Shown piece after piece: positions 6,618-14,299 of a stretch of 24,449 nucleotides of DNA (positions within the stretch are counted from its first letter, which is position 1; each line of letters starts with the position of its first letter). The notes under the pieces were generated by a model. It was not told the DNA's origin. It did not search any database and saw only the letters and a list, made by a program, of their open reading frames with translations. The stretch covers positions 1 to 24,449 of IMG/VR virus record IMGVR_UViG_3300044858_000331; one strand, 5' to 3'. Made by a program: the position numbers and the translations under genes. The DNA comes from a virus.

Positions 6618-8451
6618 CATACCGATAATCAGCAGCCTCGAAGGCAAAGGGTTTCAGCAAGCAATCACCCAACTAAAGGCGCTAGAAACCACGTCGCAAA
6701 AAGCGGGCTATATAGCAGGTAAAGCGTTTTTGCCAGCGGTTGCCGCTATGGGCGCGCTTACTGTTGCTGCCGGGTACAGCATTAAAGCCGCCGTAGAGGA
6801 CAGCGCCGCGCAAGCGATATTAGCCAAAACCCTACAAAACGTTACTAGCGCAACCGACAGCCAAATAGCCGCAATCGAGGAACAAATATCGGTAATGTCG
6901 CTGGCTACTGGCGTTGCTGATGATGAACTACGCCCAGCGTTTGCGTCACTGGTTCGAGTAACCCAAGACGTAACGGCAGCAACCGACGGCCTAAAACTTG
7001 CTATGGATATCTCAGCCGGCACGGGCAAGGATTTAGGTTCGGTTAGTGACGCGCTAGCGAAAGCGTACGGCGGCAACTATAAAGCGTTAGGCCTGCTGTC
7101 GCCTGAACTAAAGAAAATGATTAAAGACGGTGCCAGCCTCGATGAAGTTATGGCTGCTATGGCTAAAACGTTTGGTGGTCAAGCCGCTGTTGCAGCAGGT
7201 ACCGCGCAAGGGCAATTTAAGCGCCTTAACGTGGCACTTGACGAAGCCAAGGAAAGTATAGGCATGGCGTTATTGCCTGCTGTTATGGAAGTGTTGCCGT
7301 ACCTAATTAACTTTGGTAATTGGGCTGCTGACCATACAGGGATTTTGTTAGGCGTCGGCACTGCTATAGCCGCAATATCTACCGCGCTTATCGGATTTAA
7401 GGCAGCGCAAATTATCGCTAACGCGGTAACCGTAGTAACCACGGCGCTGAACTGGTCACTGGCTGCCAGCGCTGCCGCTGCCAACACGGCCCTAACGTTG
7501 GGCGTAGGTGCTGCCGCTATTGCTGCCGGGCTAGTAGTTGCTGCTGGCGCGTTTATGGTTTACAAAAACGCCACCAAATCAGCCGTGGAAGGTAATCGCA
7601 CGTTTGGCGGTTCGCTAACGCCACTGCCCCCAGCCATTGAGGAAGTAGACACTGCTATAGGCGGGGTATCCGATAAGGCTAAGAAAATGGCTGAACGCGT
7701 TAAAGAGGCCAGCGACGCACTTAAAACATATTTGGCAGACGCACTAGCCAACGCGCAAACCCAGTTAGCCGAAGCGCAAGAGGCGTTTAACGATTTTGCT
7801 ACAAACGTTAGCGACGGCATTAAAGACGCGTTTAGTTTCCAAGACGCTAAAGACGCAGGCGACGAAACAGGCGCCGGGTTTCTACAAGGTTTACGAGATC
7901 AGGTAGCAGGTATTGTTAAGTACGGCCAAGACGTCAAAACGCTGTTGCAGTTAGGACTATCCCAAGAAGCGTTGCAGGCTGTACTCGACGCAGGCGGCGA
8001 AAGCGGCGCGGCTATTGCAGCCGAACTTATTAAGGGCGGCGCTACAGCAATCCAAGAAACTAACGCCCTAGTGATGGCAGCCGAACAGGCCGCGTTTACT
8101 ATCGGTCAGTCAGCCGCTAGCCAATGGTACGGTGCCGGCGTTTCTAACGCCCAATCTTATTTGCAGGGCGTCGAGGCGGCGTTTGCTGCAGCCCAAGCCA
8201 AGTTGGGGCAAAAGGGTATTAAGTTGCCTGACATTAAAGGCATAGGCGCAGGATTTGCGGAAGCAATCAGCCCGCAACCAGTAGGCCGAGTAATACCTCA
8301 ACGCCCGGGCCAAGGCTATGAGGATTTCGCAAGCCTTACCGTAAACGTTACGGGCGGCCTTGCTACTAGCGCCGAAGTAGGGCAAGCGGTAGTAAACAGT
8401 ATCCGCGCCTATAACCGTTCAGCAGGCCCCGCAAATATACAGGTGGGCTAA
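6607..8451 (+). CDS. Tape measure protein
   Basis: This is the longest protein of the unit (614 residues). It sets tail length and probably enters the membrane during DNA ejection. It is Ala-rich and mostly helical, with hydrophobic stretches near residues 41-58 and roughly 245-320 (GILLGVGTAIAAIS, GAAAIAAGLVVAAGAFMVY). A helical repeat-like region with ALANAQTQLAEAQEAFNDF lies around 380-397. At about 0.15 nm per residue the tail would be near 90 nm, an estimate from the usual rule. The gene follows the chaperone and the 202-residue protein and overlaps the latter by 11 bases. No lysozyme or peptidase domain is recognisable in it. Confidence 0.93.
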   Translation: MAINIPIISSLEGKGFQQAITQLKALETTSQKAGYIAGKAFLPAVAAMGALTVAAGYSIKAAVEDSAAQAILAKTLQNVTSATDSQIAAIEEQISVMSLATGVADDELRPAFASLVRVTQDVTAATDGLKLAMDISAGTGKDLGSVSDALAKAYGGNYKALGLLSPELKKMIKDGASLDEVMAAMAKTFGGQAAVAAGTAQGQFKRLNVALDEAKESIGMALLPAVMEVLPYLINFGNWAADHTGILLGVGTAIAAISTALIGFKAAQIIANAVTVVTTALNWSLAASAAAANTALTLGVGAAAIAAGLVVAAGAFMVYKNATKSAVEGNRTFGGSLTPLPPAIEEVDTAIGGVSDKAKKMAERVKEASDALKTYLADALANAQTQLAEAQEAFNDFATNVSDGIKDAFSFQDAKDAGDETGAGFLQGLRDQVAGIVKYGQDVKTLLQLGLSQEALQAVLDAGGESGAAIAAELIKGGATAIQETNALVMAAEQAAFTIGQSAASQWYGAGVSNAQSYLQGVEAAFAAAQAKLGQKGIKLPDIKGIGAGFAEAISPQPVGRVIPQRPGQGYEDFASLTVNVTGGLATSAEVGQAVVNSIRAYNRSAGPANIQVG

Positions 8452-9737
8452 TGGCCACGTCAGTAATTGCCAGCGGCAACTATGAACTATTTATAGACAC
8501 TGGTTTTATACTTGACGGTTTCACGCTTGACTCAGCAACGCAAGGCGTATTAAATAACACCGAATACGTTTTAGACGGCACTACCGAGTTTGCGCCTATG
8601 TTGGAATACGCTAAAAACGTTTCGGTAAACCGTGGCCGCCGCGAGATAGGTGACCAATTCAGCGCTGGCACAATGTCGTTTACCCTTGACGACACACTAG
8701 CCAACGGCATACTAAACCCGCTGTACACGTCTAGCCCGTTCGTAGACCCTGCCGGGCAGTTCACCTTGGCGCCTTTGCGTCGAGTATCGCTAGGCCGTTA
8801 CGACAGCACCAACACGTTTATAACGCTGTTTGTAGGGCAAATAGTGAACTATGATTATTCGTACGAGTTGGGCGGAAATAATACAGTTACCGTTTATTGT
8901 GCAGACGATTTCTACCTACTGGCGCAAACCAGCCTTGCCGAGTTTAACGTTTCCGAGGAACTGTCTAGCGCCCGCCTTACCGCTGTACTCGATCTACCCG
9001 AAGTTAATTACCCGGCACTTAGTCGCAACATAAACACTGGCACCCAAACATTGGGCGGCGCCTCGGCCTACACCGTGCCCGAAGGTACCAACGTAAAGGC
9101 CTACTTAAATCAAATACAGCAGGCCGAACAGGGTCGCGTTTTTATGTCAAGAACGGGGGTGCTGAACTTTGACCCGAGGATAGGTAATACTCTCAGCGGC
9201 AGCGTTGCAGACTTCCACGACGACGGCACAAACATTCCATATAACAATTTGGGCATAACCTACAACGCTGACCAAATCGTAAACAGGGCCAGCATTCAGC
9301 ACTTAGGCGCTACGGTGCCTGAGGTTGCTGACGATCTAGCCAGCCAAGCCAAATACCTAATACAAACGGTAAGCATTACCGACAGCCTGCTTCACAATGA
9401 CGCCGCCGCCGCAACCCTCGCCAGTTACCTATTGGTAGGCGAACCCGAAGCCACGTTTACAGCGGTGCAAACCGATTACCTAATGCTGACCACGGCCCAA
9501 CGCGAAACCCTAGCCCTAGTAGATATTGGCGACACCATAACGATTACGAACACTATTGCCGGCGGCCAAGTAGCCCAAGAATTATCGGTCGAGGGCGTGG
9601 AACACCGCCTAGATTTTGTTAGCGGTCACCGGGTCACCTACTACACGGCGCCTACCGTGATCGTTTATGAGTTCATACTTAACGATCCAATTTATGGCAA
9701 ACTAGACATACAAGACCCGCAACCCGTTTTAGGATAA
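8451..9737 (+). CDS. Minor tail protein (tail tip / baseplate)
   Basis: This 428-residue protein starts at the TAATG junction with the tape measure. Residues 58-95 contain SVNRGRREIGDQFSAGTMSF followed by TLDDTLANGILNP, a pattern seen in minor tail proteins of many actinophages (a GR turn, an AGT strand, then a TLDN-like motif and NP). The remainder is beta-rich with a central helical insertion, and the last quarter (DIGDTITITNTIAGGQ, then LSVEGVEHRLD) resembles the hub-like domain of tail-tip proteins. It probably connects the tail tube to the receptor-binding protein. AGGTGGG just before the start is an acceptable ribosome binding site. Confidence 0.8.
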   Translation: MATSVIASGNYELFIDTGFILDGFTLDSATQGVLNNTEYVLDGTTEFAPMLEYAKNVSVNRGRREIGDQFSAGTMSFTLDDTLANGILNPLYTSSPFVDPAGQFTLAPLRRVSLGRYDSTNTFITLFVGQIVNYDYSYELGGNNTVTVYCADDFYLLAQTSLAEFNVSEELSSARLTAVLDLPEVNYPALSRNINTGTQTLGGASAYTVPEGTNVKAYLNQIQQAEQGRVFMSRTGVLNFDPRIGNTLSGSVADFHDDGTNIPYNNLGITYNADQIVNRASIQHLGATVPEVADDLASQAKYLIQTVSITDSLLHNDAAAATLASYLLVGEPEATFTAVQTDYLMLTTAQRETLALVDIGDTITITNTIAGGQVAQELSVEGVEHRLDFVSGHRVTYYTAPTVIVYEFILNDPIYGKLDIQDPQPVLG

Positions 9738-9747
9738 AGTACCCAAT

Positions 9748-10857
9748 ATGGCAACTACCCCGTACCCGTTTGTTAGTGGCGCTGTTTTAACCGCGTCGCA
9801 ACTTAATTCGACGTTTAACGTACCTGTAAACGCACAAACCGCTAGTTATGTGCTAGTGGCTAGCGACGCAGGTAAGCGCGTACAAATGAACGCTGCAGGC
9901 GCAACTACGATTACGGTTAATACGTCACTATTTAGCCCGGGTGACAGCCTTTTTATTCAGAACATTGGCGCGGGTACTTGCACGATTACTGCTGGTACGG
10001 CAACAGTTACAACCGCTGGCAGTTTAGCGTTGGCACAATGGGGGGGTGGCACGCTTTATTTTACCAGTGCTAGTGCTGCTGTTTTTTTTAGCGGTGCGGG
10101 TAGCGCTTATGGAACAGCAACCGGCGGCACGTCGTCAAGCATTACGGTTGGCGGCATAAATTACACGCTTTTAACTTTTACTAGCGACGGAACTTTAACG
10201 GTAACTAAGTCTGGCATTTTTGATTATCTTGCTTTTGGCGGCGGTGGTGGCGGCGGCGGCGAATGGGTAGGCCGTCAAGGCGGCGGCGGTGGTGCGTCTG
10301 CACAATCAAGCGGTGCAATTTATTTAGCGGCCAATACTTCGATAACGGTGGGTGCTGGCGGTGCTGGCGGTGCGGCAGGCAATAACGGAACGAACGGCAA
10401 CCCAAGTTTAATCGGTACGGCGTTTGGTGTTTTAGGTGGCGGCGGTGGCGGTTGGTCAGACGCGGCAGCAAGTCGCGGTGGTTGCGGCGGTGGTGGTTCA
10501 ATGGGCAACGCTGGCGCTACTTCTTTGTATGCAAATACTTCTTACGGGTTTTCGGGTGGTAACGGTCAATCAGGTTCTAGTACTGCTGGCGGTGGCGGTG
10601 GTACTGGCGGGGTAGGTGGCAACGGCCCAACAGGTACGGGCGGCCTTGGTATTCAGGTAAATACTTTTATTGGCGGTTCGTCTTTGTTTAAGGCGGCTGG
10701 CGGTGGTGCAGGCGCTAACGCTGGCGGGTCAGGTATTGGCGGTTCAGGTTCGACAGCGGCAGCAGCCAACACGGCTAGCGGCGGCGGTGGTGCAGCAGGT
10801 AGCGGCGCAAGTTCGGCAGGCGGCAGCGGCATAGTTTATATAAGGTTTAAGGTATGA
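9748..10857 (+). CDS. Glycine-rich receptor-binding tail fibre / adhesin
   Basis: This 369-residue protein has an N-terminal section (1 to about 150) of beta strands that probably anchors it to the tail tip, beginning with PYPFVSGAVLTASQLNSTFN, a start common in phage fibre proteins. From about 160 to the end it is dominated by glycine tracts such as GGGGGGGGE, GGGGGGG and GAGGAGGAAGNNGTNGN, separated by short aromatic-containing loops. It ends GGSGIVYIRFKV. Glycine-rich repeats of this type form polyglycine II helix bundles in phage S16 gp38, with exposed loops making the receptor contact. The same ending is typical of glycine-rich phage tail proteins. Role as host-recognition protein is therefore likely; receptor unknown. 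It overlaps the next gene by ATGA. Confidence 0.82.
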   Translation: MATTPYPFVSGAVLTASQLNSTFNVPVNAQTASYVLVASDAGKRVQMNAAGATTITVNTSLFSPGDSLFIQNIGAGTCTITAGTATVTTAGSLALAQWGGGTLYFTSASAAVFFSGAGSAYGTATGGTSSSITVGGINYTLLTFTSDGTLTVTKSGIFDYLAFGGGGGGGGEWVGRQGGGGGASAQSSGAIYLAANTSITVGAGGAGGAAGNNGTNGNPSLIGTAFGVLGGGGGGWSDAAASRGGCGGGGSMGNAGATSLYANTSYGFSGGNGQSGSSTAGGGGGTGGVGGNGPTGTGGLGIQVNTFIGGSSLFKAAGGGAGANAGGSGIGGSGSTAAAANTASGGGGAAGSGASSAGGSGIVYIRFKV

Positions 10858-11075
10858 ACGCACAATACTTCGCACAACTAGACGGCAACAATGTTGTCCT
10901 AGCAGTTCACGTTGTAACTTCGGAATACATGGCAGAAAACCCCGAACGATATTTGGGCGTATGGGTTGAAACGTTTATAGATTTACCAAACAAAACTTAC
11001 GCGGGCATTGGCTACACCTATGACCCATTAACGCAAGATTTTACAGCGCCAGTACATGTTGCACCGACTGAGTAA
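10854..11075 (+). CDS. Small tail-fibre-associated protein
   Basis: This 73-residue protein opens MNAQYFAQLDGNNVVLAVHV and ends with NKTYAGIGYTYDPLTQDF. From memory, proteins with the YFAQLD-NNVV start and KNYAGIGYTYD motif occur just after tail-fibre genes in many marine and freshwater phages. They are sometimes called fibre-associated, but no proven function is known to me. The gene starts inside the stop of the adhesin (ATGA), indicating coupled translation and a shared role at the tail tip. Confidence 0.75.
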   Translation: MNAQYFAQLDGNNVVLAVHVVTSEYMAENPERYLGVWVETFIDLPNKTYAGIGYTYDPLTQDFTAPVHVAPTE

Positions 11076-11199
11076 ATATGCGGCGCTGCTTTTTATGGTT
11101 GCAGTTATAGCGGCGGTATTAAATGGCTGCACAATTTCCAAAACCAACACAAATTACCAATGCTTTACAAAGGCGGCGTGCGATAATGAAAACCCCTGA
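11056..11199 (+). CDS. Small predicted lipoprotein in the lysis region
   Basis: A 47-codon frame lies in a region with no other complete gene. It begins MLHRLSKYAALLF: a basic N-terminus (His3, Arg4, Lys7), a hydrophobic core through residue 22, then LNGC, a lipobox with the acceptor Cys25. The mature part would be only 23 residues (CTISKTN and onward) with two more cysteines at 36 and 42. It overlaps the end of the preceding gene by 20 bases and the probable holin start by 14 bases. No good Shine-Dalgarno sequence precedes 11056, so it would depend on reinitiation; ATG at 11095 is a weaker alternative. The layout is similar to that of Rz1-like or superinfection-exclusion lipoproteins, but those parallels are inference. 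Confidence 0.58.
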   Translation: MLHRLSKYAALLFMVAVIAAVLNGCTISKTNTNYQCFTKAACDNENP

Positions 11200-11434
11200 A
11201 CAACAACACGCGGCACTAATAGTTTTTGTTGGCCGTCTAATGGCAGTATGTTTTACGTTTACAGTTATGGCGTTTATTTACGGCGTGCTGTTTGTAGATC
11301 AGCCAATGGAACAGGCCCCAACAGACGCGCAACTAATAGACCTGCTATCAACGTTGCTAGTGTTTTTGACCGGCACATTGTCCGGCCTTGTAGCGTCTAA
11401 CGGCCTCAAAAGCAAAACCCCGCCAACCGAATAA
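11186..11434 (+). CDS. Holin-like small membrane protein
   Basis: From ATG 11186 the product has 82 residues with two hydrophobic segments, roughly 10-37 (LIVFVGRLMAVCFTFTVMAF and onward) and 51-71 (DLLSTLLVFLTGTLSGLVA). A short polar loop (QPMEQAPTDAQ) separates them and the tail SNGLKSKTPPTE is charged. This suits a class II holin, which makes the membrane lesion that releases or activates the endolysin encoded immediately after it. The ATG at 11123 would add 21 basic residues; I prefer 11186 because AAAGG at 11169-11173 precedes it and the added residues look unlike a holin start. The TAATG overlap with the endolysin gene supports coupled expression. Confidence 0.72.
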   Translation: MKTPEQQHAALIVFVGRLMAVCFTFTVMAFIYGVLFVDQPMEQAPTDAQLIDLLSTLLVFLTGTLSGLVASNGLKSKTPPTE

Positions 11435-11988
11435 TGGCTATACCGCCAATAAAAAAACTGGTGCTGCCTACCTCGCTGCAACACGTTAAGCCGGGCGAAC
11501 TGCCCGCCAGCCTGCTAGTCGAGGTTAAACCGTTTGGCAAACTACACCCACTGGCCGCTAACGCTTACAACGCTGTTAGGGCTGCCGCGTTTGCTGCAGG
11601 TATAAAACAATTTAAGCCAATTAGCGCGGGCGATACTTACCGCAGTGTCAGTTTGCAACGCCAAGGTTTCTTAGCGCGCTACACACTTGACGTTATACCC
11701 GGGCAAAAGCCCCGCGTATACGAAGGCAAAAACTATTACCTAAAACCCGGCAACGCACCAATGGCAGTACCCGGCACAAGCCGCCATAACTTAGGTTTGG
11801 CCTGTGACTATGCAAACATGGCTGGCCCCACGTTTGAGTTTATGTGCGAACACGGCCCGCGTTTCGGCTGGTCATTGGAAGTAATGCCGGCTGAACCTTG
11901 GCACTGGTTTTACTGGACGGGTGACAAAGTACCAGCAGCCGTAACCCAATACCTACAAGGATTAGCGCCAGTATCCCCCACCGCGTAA
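11434..11988 (+). CDS. Endolysin, M15 family D-Ala-D-Ala/L-Ala-D-Glu type peptidase
   Basis: This 184-residue peptidoglycan peptidase cleaves stem or cross-bridge peptides of the cell wall at the end of infection. The VanY/M15 zinc site is visible: SRHNLGLACDYAN gives ligands His118 and Asp125, and EPWHW gives the catalytic base Glu154 and ligand His157. An upstream YRSVSLQ at 69-75 matches the conserved S-x-x-Q stretch. No signal peptide and no separate cell-wall-binding domain is seen, so it should need the holin just upstream. The bond cleaved cannot be told from sequence. Confidence 0.9.
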   Translation: MAIPPIKKLVLPTSLQHVKPGELPASLLVEVKPFGKLHPLAANAYNAVRAAAFAAGIKQFKPISAGDTYRSVSLQRQGFLARYTLDVIPGQKPRVYEGKNYYLKPGNAPMAVPGTSRHNLGLACDYANMAGPTFEFMCEHGPRFGWSLEVMPAEPWHWFYWTGDKVPAAVTQYLQGLAPVSPTA

Positions 11989-12036
11989 CACGTGGCTACT
12001 ACGGTTTTATGACCGACGAAAAGAGGACTACCACGC

Positions 12037-12219
12037 ATGAACGAACTACAAACGTTTACCTATGAATGTTTTATAGGCCGTATGGATAACGGCCAGCAAG
12101 TGTTAGTACAGATTTTTAGAAACCCTGACAGCCTCGAAGTGTTGGCTAGTCAAATCGCGTTTCGTACTGCTGCCGGCGACAGTTGGCAAACGCCTTACCA
12201 GTTGGAGAAAATGCCATGA
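12037..12219 (+). CDS. Small hypothetical protein in the lysis region
   Basis: This 60-residue protein (MNELQTFTYECFIGRMDNGQ start) has a compact beta-strand pattern with VLVQIFRNPD and EVLASQIAFRTAAGDSW. AAGAGGA at 12021-12027 lies 9 bases before the ATG, one of the best ribosome binding sites in the window. Its stop overlaps the start of the lysozyme gene (ATGA at 12216-12219), so the two are probably coupled. I do not recognise the family; no membrane segment or catalytic motif is seen. Confidence 0.68.
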   Translation: MNELQTFTYECFIGRMDNGQQVLVQIFRNPDSLEVLASQIAFRTAAGDSWQTPYQLEKMP

Positions 12220-12719
12220 CCCCATTTGTAGCAAAGTTGGCGCTAGGCGCTGTTTGCACTATTGCCGCGTCGCTTATGGCTTGGGTTATGCCCGGGCTAC
12301 CTGACAGCGGCCCAAGCCGCCCCGTAGCCGTCAAGTACGTTTACGAGGCAACCCCACTATTGCCCACCACAACGACGGTAAGCCCGTTTAACGAAGGTAA
12401 TTGCCTGCAGGTAGTGTCACTGGCCTTAGTGTTGGGTTGGCCTGCTAGCGAGGCTGACACAATCGCCCAAGTAGCAGCCCGCGAAAGCCGCTGCACTAGC
12501 GACGCATATAACGCGCTAGACACTGCAGGCGGTAGTTATGGCCTTTACCAAATAAACGGGTTTTGGTGCAACCCGTCTACGTACTGGCCGCAAGGCTGGT
12601 TACAGGCCCAAGGCGTATTAACCGACTGCCAACAGTTATTTGACCCAGCAGTAAACACAAAAGCCGCGCTAGCCATTTGGCGTAACAGCGGTTGGCTACC
12701 ATGGAAAACAGCACAATAA
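12216..12719 (+). CDS. Secreted lysozyme / transglycosylase-like wall hydrolase
   Basis: The 167-residue protein starts at ATG 12216, chosen over an upstream ATG at 12183 because GGAG at 12204-12207 lies 8 bases before it and because it overlaps the previous stop as ATGA. Residues 4-28 form a membrane anchor or signal segment (FVAKLALGAVCTIAASLMAW). A Thr/Pro-rich linker follows. The catalytic domain spans about 62-165: VAARESRC carries the likely catalytic Glu90, and GGSYGLYQIN at 105-114 is the characteristic substrate-cleft motif of lysozyme-like transglycosylases. Four cysteines (63, 93, 118, 138) could form two disulphides outside the cytoplasm. It would cut glycan strands and complement the M15 peptidase. 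Confidence 0.85.
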   Translation: MTPFVAKLALGAVCTIAASLMAWVMPGLPDSGPSRPVAVKYVYEATPLLPTTTTVSPFNEGNCLQVVSLALVLGWPASEADTIAQVAARESRCTSDAYNALDTAGGSYGLYQINGFWCNPSTYWPQGWLQAQGVLTDCQQLFDPAVNTKAALAIWRNSGWLPWKTAQ

Positions 12720-12743
12720 CCCGATAACAGAAAGACACCCGAC

Positions 12744-12971
12744 ATGCAGGAACCAATAGAACCCGACACTGGCATAACTGAACATACGCGCAAAATGTTT
12801 GCGCTTATTGACGATTTAGTTAGGCCTAACCACGTTGCTAAACCAGTAAACAGGCACGTTTACCATTTGATAGGTGAACTGGAAGCACTACGCCAAGACC
12901 TGTTACGCATGGATGACGTGCGCGCACGGTTTTTAGAACTGGCCATAATCGAGTTAGAGAAACTGCAATAA
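12744..12971 (+). CDS. Small hypothetical helical protein
   Basis: The 75-residue product begins MQEPIEPDTGITEHTRKMFA and is almost wholly helical from residue 14 (ALIDDLVRPN, then LIGELEALRQDLLRMDDVRA, RFLELAIIELEKLQ). AGAAAG lies about 10 bases upstream of the ATG. The stop and next start share TAATG. It is the first gene after the lysis enzymes and might be a small regulator or DNA-packaging accessory; a role as small terminase cannot be excluded, but no helix-turn-helix motif is evident. Confidence 0.62.
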   Translation: MQEPIEPDTGITEHTRKMFALIDDLVRPNHVAKPVNRHVYHLIGELEALRQDLLRMDDVRARFLELAIIELEKLQ

Positions 12972-13462
12972 TGTTTAGGTGCAGCCTGACCGCTGAGGAT
13001 TTAGACCGCTGCAAACTTGTAGCAGATCAGATCAGCAGCAACAGCCGCGAATATAAACAGCGTTACGGCGCACACAAACGCGTTACAGACCCCGAAACGC
13101 TAAACCTAAACGGTGTGCTAGGCGAATACGCGTTAGCAAAATACCTTAATTGGGCTTACTGGTATACGGAATATGACCCCAGCGCTTACGACGTTGCAGG
13201 CTATGAAGTTCGATCTACACGGCACGCCAACGGCCATTTGATAACACACCCGGGCGACAAACCCGGCATATATGTATTGGCAATAGTCGAGGCCGAAAAC
13301 ATGGTAAGGCTGCACGGCTGGCGCACCCTAAAAACGGCAAACCTGCAACGCCACTGGCGAAACGATATGCACACCCCCTGCTATATGACCCCGCAAACCG
13401 AGTTATGGCCTATGGATATGCTGCCAGCAACCGCGTTATACCTATGTGGTAAAACAGACTAA
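12971..13462 (+). CDS. Conserved phage protein, possible PD-(D/E)XK-like nuclease
   Basis: The 163-residue protein shows a helix with LNGVLGEYALAKYLNW (Glu52), then DPSAYDVAGYEVRST (Asp74, Glu79-x-Arg81), a strand with HLITHPGDKPGIYVLAIVE, and HGWRTLKTA. From memory this order (GE helix, D-V-x-x-Y-E-V-R, strand, GW) recurs in an unnamed protein family of many phages. The arrangement recalls a restriction-endonuclease fold in which the catalytic Lys is replaced by Arg. Nuclease activity is therefore only a suggestion. It is coupled to the preceding gene and lies in the DNA-metabolism block. Confidence 0.62.
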   Translation: MFRCSLTAEDLDRCKLVADQISSNSREYKQRYGAHKRVTDPETLNLNGVLGEYALAKYLNWAYWYTEYDPSAYDVAGYEVRSTRHANGHLITHPGDKPGIYVLAIVEAENMVRLHGWRTLKTANLQRHWRNDMHTPCYMTPQTELWPMDMLPATALYLCGKTD

Positions 13463-13493
13463 GTAAACCCGACTAGAAAAGGACACCCGACTA

Positions 13494-14090
13494 ATGGCAT
13501 TTGATTTACAAAATTACGTAGACGTACCAACCCGCCTTGCTGAGGCATACAAGCGTTGGCCTAACCTACGCATACAAGAAACCGTAAACGAAACAGTATC
13601 TATGCCCGATGGCAGTTGCTTTATACGTTGCACAATTACTGTTTGGCGTGATGAAACTGACACACTGCCAGCAATCGCTACAGCAGCCGAACCATACCCG
13701 GGCAAAACGCCTTACACAAAAAACAGCGAGTTTATGGTAGGTATGACTAGCGCCCTAGGCCGTGCGCTTGGGTATATGGGTTGCGGAGTGTCTAAAAGTA
13801 TTGCTAGCCGTAATGAGATCGAGGCACGCCAAGACCCAGCAGCACCGGGCGAAGTAATCGCACCGCGTGGCCGAGTGGAAGCGGGTAGCGCTGCAGGCAA
13901 CCCAAGCGCCCCCAGCGGCAACTTTGCTAGCGCTAAACAAATCAACTTTATTAAAGCATTGGCTAAAGGCCGCGAGTATGACGAAGGCGAACTACTAGAA
14001 AAAATCCATGAGATACTAGGCAAAAACGACGTAATACTAGAAACACTGACAGCAGCAGACGCCACAAAAGTAATCGGAATAATGAAATGA
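13494..14090 (+). CDS. Single-strand annealing / ssDNA-binding protein, Erf/Rad52-like
   Basis: This 198-residue protein would anneal single strands during recombination and concatemer formation. Residues 1-100 form the core: a beta-rich section (GSCFIRCTITVWR) then KNSEFMVGMTSALGRALGYM, close to the SALGRALG motif of Erf-like annealing proteins. A Pro/Gly/Ala-rich linker covers about 118-143. The C-terminal domain (145-198) starts with SAKQINFIKALAKG, an ending seen in other phage ssDNA proteins. AAAAGGA at 13477-13483 precedes the ATG by 10 bases. The stop overlaps the next start (ATGA). It sits upstream of a VRR-NUC nuclease, a natural partner in phage recombination. Confidence 0.75.
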   Translation: MAFDLQNYVDVPTRLAEAYKRWPNLRIQETVNETVSMPDGSCFIRCTITVWRDETDTLPAIATAAEPYPGKTPYTKNSEFMVGMTSALGRALGYMGCGVSKSIASRNEIEARQDPAAPGEVIAPRGRVEAGSAAGNPSAPSGNFASAKQINFIKALAKGREYDEGELLEKIHEILGKNDVILETLTAADATKVIGIMK

Positions 14091-14299
14091 CCCGCTACAA
14101 ATCTAACTACAGTTACGCCCAAGATTTACGCGACGTACGCCAACACAGCATGGAAACAGCGCGCAAACTGGCAGCCGAACAGGCGTTAGTAATGGACTTA
14201 AATAACCAAATACACGCGCTAAACGTCGAGGTAGAACGCCTAACTGACGAACTAAACCTAGCCCATGAAGCATTACGCAGGGCCTTTAGTCCACAATGA
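14087..14299 (+). CDS. Small coiled-coil protein
   Basis: The 70-residue product is a basic head (MTRYKSNYSYAQDLRDVRQH) followed by a heptad-like helix from about residue 20 to 65 with ALVMDLNNQIHALNVEVERL. It is probably a homo-oligomeric coiled coil; function unknown. Both ends overlap neighbours by ATGA, so it is expressed with the annealing protein and the nuclease and may bridge them. Confidence 0.68.
   Translation: MTRYKSNYSYAQDLRDVRQHSMETARKLAAEQALVMDLNNQIHALNVEVERLTDELNLAHEALRRAFSPQ

Larger units (their letters stand above)
1..8131. repeat. First copy of the long direct repeat (wrap-around overlap)
   Basis: This segment recurs at 16319-24449 with a constant offset of 16,318 bases and no length change. 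All proteins encoded from 1344 onward are identical in the two copies. By eye, the last mismatch lies at 1188 (17506 in the second copy), and all mismatches, about 72, fall in the terminase gene. An 8.1 kb redundancy on a 16.3 kb genome is far more than headful packaging usually leaves. It is better explained by a circular or concatemeric genome read or assembled past its start. Confidence 0.95.

Noticed and set aside
8851-9033. A 60-codon + strand frame inside the minor tail gene
   Set aside because: It is short, lacks a ribosome binding site and family-like motifs, and lies within a well-supported gene.
10205-10508. Reverse-strand frames rich in Pro, His and Arg
   Set aside because: They are antisense to the glycine codons of the adhesin (GGC/GGT read as GCC/ACC and shifted CCG/CCA), so their open length is a composition effect.
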